Below the pieces are notes generated by a model. That model saw only the letters and a program-made list of their open reading frames with translations, made no database searches and was not told the origin of the DNA. Below, piece after piece: positions 61,719 to 64,000 of a stretch of 64,000 nucleotides of DNA. Made by a program: the position numbers and the translations under genes. Source of the stretch: an uncultured Clostridia bacterium (GTDB lineage Bacteria; Bacillota; Clostridia; Oscillospirales; Acutalibacteraceae). The stretch spans positions 1-64,000 of the forward strand of contig CAMNST010000003.1 in NCBI GenBank assembly GCA_946555465.1. The letters are read 5' to 3'. The first letter of the stretch is position 1, and each line of letters starts with the position of its first letter.

Positions 61719-63122
61719 ATGAAAGATTTTATGGATAAAGATTTTCTTTTGGATACGGATATTGCGAAGAAACTTTTTCATGATTTTGCTGAAAATATGC
61801 CGATTTGCGATTATCATTGCCATTTAAGTCCTAAAGAAATCTATGAGAACAAAGCACCTGAAAATATTTCAGAACTCTGGCTTTCCGGCGACCATTATAA
61901 ATGGAGAGCAATGAGAAGTTGCGGTGTTGAAGAAAGATACTGCACGGGAGATGCAAGTGCAAAGGAAAAGTTTGAAAAATTCGGTTATACACTGCAGTAT
62001 TGTATCGGCAACCCCCTTTATCACTGGGCACATATTGAACTTCAGAGATATTTTGGAATTGATACCCCTCTTAATGCAAAAACGGCAGCAGATATTTTTG
62101 AGCGTGCAAACAAAGTGATTGCCGACGGCGATTTCAGACCGCAGACCCTTATTACCAAAAGCAATGTAAAAATTGTCTGCACAACGGATGACCCGATTGA
62201 TGATTTAAAATATCACAAACTTTTAAAAAATGCCGATGGTTTTGACTGTAAGGTTCTGCCGAGTTTCAGACCTGATAAAGCACTCAACGCTCATCTTGCC
62301 GGTTTCGCAGACTATATCCGCACTCTTGGTGAAGTGAGCGGTGTGGAGATTAAATCCTATAAAGATGTAATTACCGCTCTTTTAAAGAGAGTTGATTATT
62401 TTCATAGTGTCGGCTGCCGCGTTTCAGACCAGGCATTTGATTATCCGCCGTACAGCATTGCCGATGACGATGAAATTGAAAATGTTTTTGAAAAAGCAAT
62501 GAAAGGTGAAAAAATCACCCTTGCAGAATGTGATAAATACAGAACACCTATTCTTATTGCTCTGGGCAAAAAATATTATGAACTTGGCTGGGCAATGGAA
62601 ATTCATATAGGCGCAATGCGTAATAATAATACGCTGATGTTTAATAAACTCGGTGCAGATACAGGTTTTGACTCAGTAGGTGACTGCGAAATTGCGCAGC
62701 CGCTTTCACGTTTTCTTGATGCACTGAATAAAGATGAAAAACTTCCTAAAACAATTCTTTTCAATCTTAACGATAAAGATAATGTTGTTCTTGCAACAAT
62801 GCTCGGAAACTTTCAGTCTGCAGATGCCGAATCTAAAATTCAGTTCGGTCCTGCATGGTGGTTCCTTGACACAATGGATGGAATGACAAACCAGATGAAA
62901 ACACTTGGAAATCTCGGTGTTCTCGGAAAATTTGTCGGTATGGAAACAGATTCGCGTTCATTTACTTCTTATGGAAGGCACGAATATTTCAGAAGAATTA
63001 TGTGTGCCCTTATCGGCAGATGGGTAGAAAACGGATGGTATGCCTATGATGAAGATATTCTTAAGGAAATTGTTCAGGGCATATGTTTCAATAATGCAGT
63101 TAAATATTTTAATTTTGAATAA
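61719..63122 (+). CDS. uxaC: Glucuronate/galacturonate isomerase
   Basis: UxaC isomerises D-glucuronate to fructuronate and D-galacturonate to tagaturonate. The 467-residue amidohydrolase-fold protein has the start PICDYHCHLSPKEIYENK with the metal His-x-His, the central MEIHIGAMRNNN, and late GMETDSRSFTSYGRHEYFRRI (in parts). ATG 61719 follows AAAGGAAG; an earlier ATG at 61692 has no site. It leads the kdgK gene by 16 bp, giving part of the KDG pathway from pectin or glucuronides. Confidence 0.96.
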   Translation: MKDFMDKDFLLDTDIAKKLFHDFAENMPICDYHCHLSPKEIYENKAPENISELWLSGDHYKWRAMRSCGVEERYCTGDASAKEKFEKFGYTLQYCIGNPLYHWAHIELQRYFGIDTPLNAKTAADIFERANKVIADGDFRPQTLITKSNVKIVCTTDDPIDDLKYHKLLKNADGFDCKVLPSFRPDKALNAHLAGFADYIRTLGEVSGVEIKSYKDVITALLKRVDYFHSVGCRVSDQAFDYPPYSIADDDEIENVFEKAMKGEKITLAECDKYRTPILIALGKKYYELGWAMEIHIGAMRNNNTLMFNKLGADTGFDSVGDCEIAQPLSRFLDALNKDEKLPKTILFNLNDKDNVVLATMLGNFQSADAESKIQFGPAWWFLDTMDGMTNQMKTLGNLGVLGKFVGMETDSRSFTSYGRHEYFRRIMCALIGRWVENGWYAYDEDILKEIVQGICFNNAVKYFNFE

Positions 63123-63138
63123 ATCGGAGGATTAGACA

Positions 63139-64000
63139 ATGGATTTGAAATTAAGACCTAAAGAAGAATGTATGTTTGATGAAATTTCACTTGGTGAAAT
63201 TATGCTCAGACTGGACCCCGGCGAGGGAAGAATTAAAACAGCCCGTTCTTTCCGTGCGTGGGAAGGCGGCGGAGAATACAATGTTGCAAGAGGGCTTCGC
63301 AGATGTTTCGGTCTTAAAACAAGTGTGGTTACTGCCTTTGCAGAAAATGAAATCGGCTATCTTATGGAAGATTTGATTTTACAGGGCGGTGTAGATACAT
63401 CTCTTATTAAATGGATGCCTTATGACGGTATCGGCAGAACTGTAAGAAACGGTATCAACTTTACCGAACGCGGTTTTGGTATCCGCGGTGCTGTCGGTGC
63501 ATCAGACAGAGGCAATACCGCCGCATCAAAATTAAAACCGGGCGATATTGATTGGGATTATATTTTCGGCACTCTCGGCGTTCGCTGGCTTCATACAGGC
63601 GGAATTTATGCTGCCCTTTCTGAAACTGCAGCCGAGGTTGTTATTGAGGCAGTTAAAAAGGCAAAAGAATACGGAACAGTTGTTTCTTATGACCTGAACT
63701 ATCGTCCGTCTCTCTGGAAAGATATCGGCGGTCAGGAAAAGGCTCAGCAAGTAAATAAGGAAATTGCAAAATATATTGATGTTATGATTGGCAATGAAGA
63801 AGATTTCACGGCTTCCCTCGGTTTTGAGGTTGAGGGCAACGATGCCGATCTTAAAGAACTTAATATGGACGGTTACTACAAGATGATTGAAACCGTAACA
63901 AAAGCATATCCTAATTTTAAGGTTATTGCAACAACGCTCAGAACCGTTAAAACTGCAACGGTAAACGACTGGAAAGCAATCTGCTGGGCAGACGGTCAAA
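63139..64000 (+). CDS. kdgK: 2-keto-3-deoxygluconate kinase (PfkB family), cut by window end
   Basis: An open frame runs from ATG 63139 (CGGAGG 11 bases before) to the window end without a stop, about 287 residues. PfkB marks are GEIMLRLDPGEG, EGGGEYNVARGLRR and SYDLNYRPSLW, the KdgK-type sugar-kinase motif. The late PfkB signature with the catalytic Asp is beyond the window. It phosphorylates KDG, the product of fructuronate or tagaturonate reduction and dehydration, matching uxaC. Confidence 0.88.
   Translation, partial: MDLKLRPKEECMFDEISLGEIMLRLDPGEGRIKTARSFRAWEGGGEYNVARGLRRCFGLKTSVVTAFAENEIGYLMEDLILQGGVDTSLIKWMPYDGIGRTVRNGINFTERGFGIRGAVGASDRGNTAASKLKPGDIDWDYIFGTLGVRWLHTGGIYAALSETAAEVVIEAVKKAKEYGTVVSYDLNYRPSLWKDIGGQEKAQQVNKEIAKYIDVMIGNEEDFTASLGFEVEGNDADLKELNMDGYYKMIETVTKAYPNFKVIATTLRTVKTATVNDWKAICWADGQ

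Overview
The window looks like the replication-origin region of a low-GC Clostridia chromosome, most likely a gut Oscillospirales/Ruminococcaceae-type organism. The reasons are the gene order dnaA-dnaN-S4-recF-remB-gyrB, DnaA boxes of the form TTTTC(C/A)ACA in the dnaA-dnaN gap, the gene string rimP-nusA-ylxR-ylxQ-infB-rbfA-nrnA-truB-ribF, the DnaD/DnaI primosome genes, AT-rich promoters with clear TTGACA/TATAAT boxes, and a secreted protein with a dockerin-like end. The genus is inference.

Layout. 1-187: an AT-rich repeat zone holding a partial copy of the gyrB 3' end and a 65-bp cloverleaf palindrome. 188-6473 (minus): gyrB, remB-like, recF, S4 protein, dnaN, oriC, dnaA. 6706-10106 (plus): response regulator, ABC ATPase, permease and histidine kinase, resembling a peptide-antibiotic resistance module. 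10223-14117 (plus): an LCP-like membrane protein, then the folate genes folE, folP, folB and folK with a YbjQ-type gene inside and a NifX-like protein at the end. 14248-15757: an ECF sigma factor with its membrane partner. 15815-16806 (minus): rpsF-ssb-rpsR. 16984-26158 (minus): the long translation/transcription operon from rimP to a HAD phosphatase and a zinc-ribbon membrane protein. 26336-28172 (minus): a membrane protein with Ca-loop-like repeats and tRNA-Gly. 28316-30876 (plus): DnaD, DnaI and a DUF308 membrane protein. 30948-35392 (minus): a YhcH protein, a two-component system and a family 4 uracil-DNA glycosylase. 35500-36078: a PduL-like acyltransferase. 36139-36542: two tandem structured RNA units. 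36640-37791: a protein made only of PAS domains. 38213-44822 (plus): purL, an ApgM/homoserine-kinase-like gene, O-acetylhomoserine sulfhydrylase and a CsoR repressor. 45049-52972 (plus): a giant Ig/FIVAR secreted protein and an LRR/dockerin-like protein. 53020-57417: a small coiled-coil protein behind a third copy of the structured RNA, a Zn/Cd P-type ATPase with its ArsR repressor, a YetF protein and a truncated CDF transporter. 57430-64000 (plus apart from the AIM24 gene): metallophosphoesterase, FMN riboswitch with riboflavin transporter ribU, class II aldolase, AIM24 protein, and uxaC with kdgK (cut by the window end) for hexuronate breakdown.

The strongest candidate for something undescribed is the RNA unit present three times (36139-36332, 36339-36542, and 53316-53517 on the minus strand). 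Each copy has a strong extended -10 promoter, a long two-part stem whose sequence differs between copies but whose pairing is kept, a conserved A/T-rich apical hairpin followed by a TGCTCTATTT-like strand, and a UUCG/UCCG terminator with a mutually exclusive alternative stem. Second-tier leads are an H-type pseudoknot leader on purL, a DnaA whose box-recognition signature is altered beside variant DnaA boxes, and the gyrB-tail duplication.
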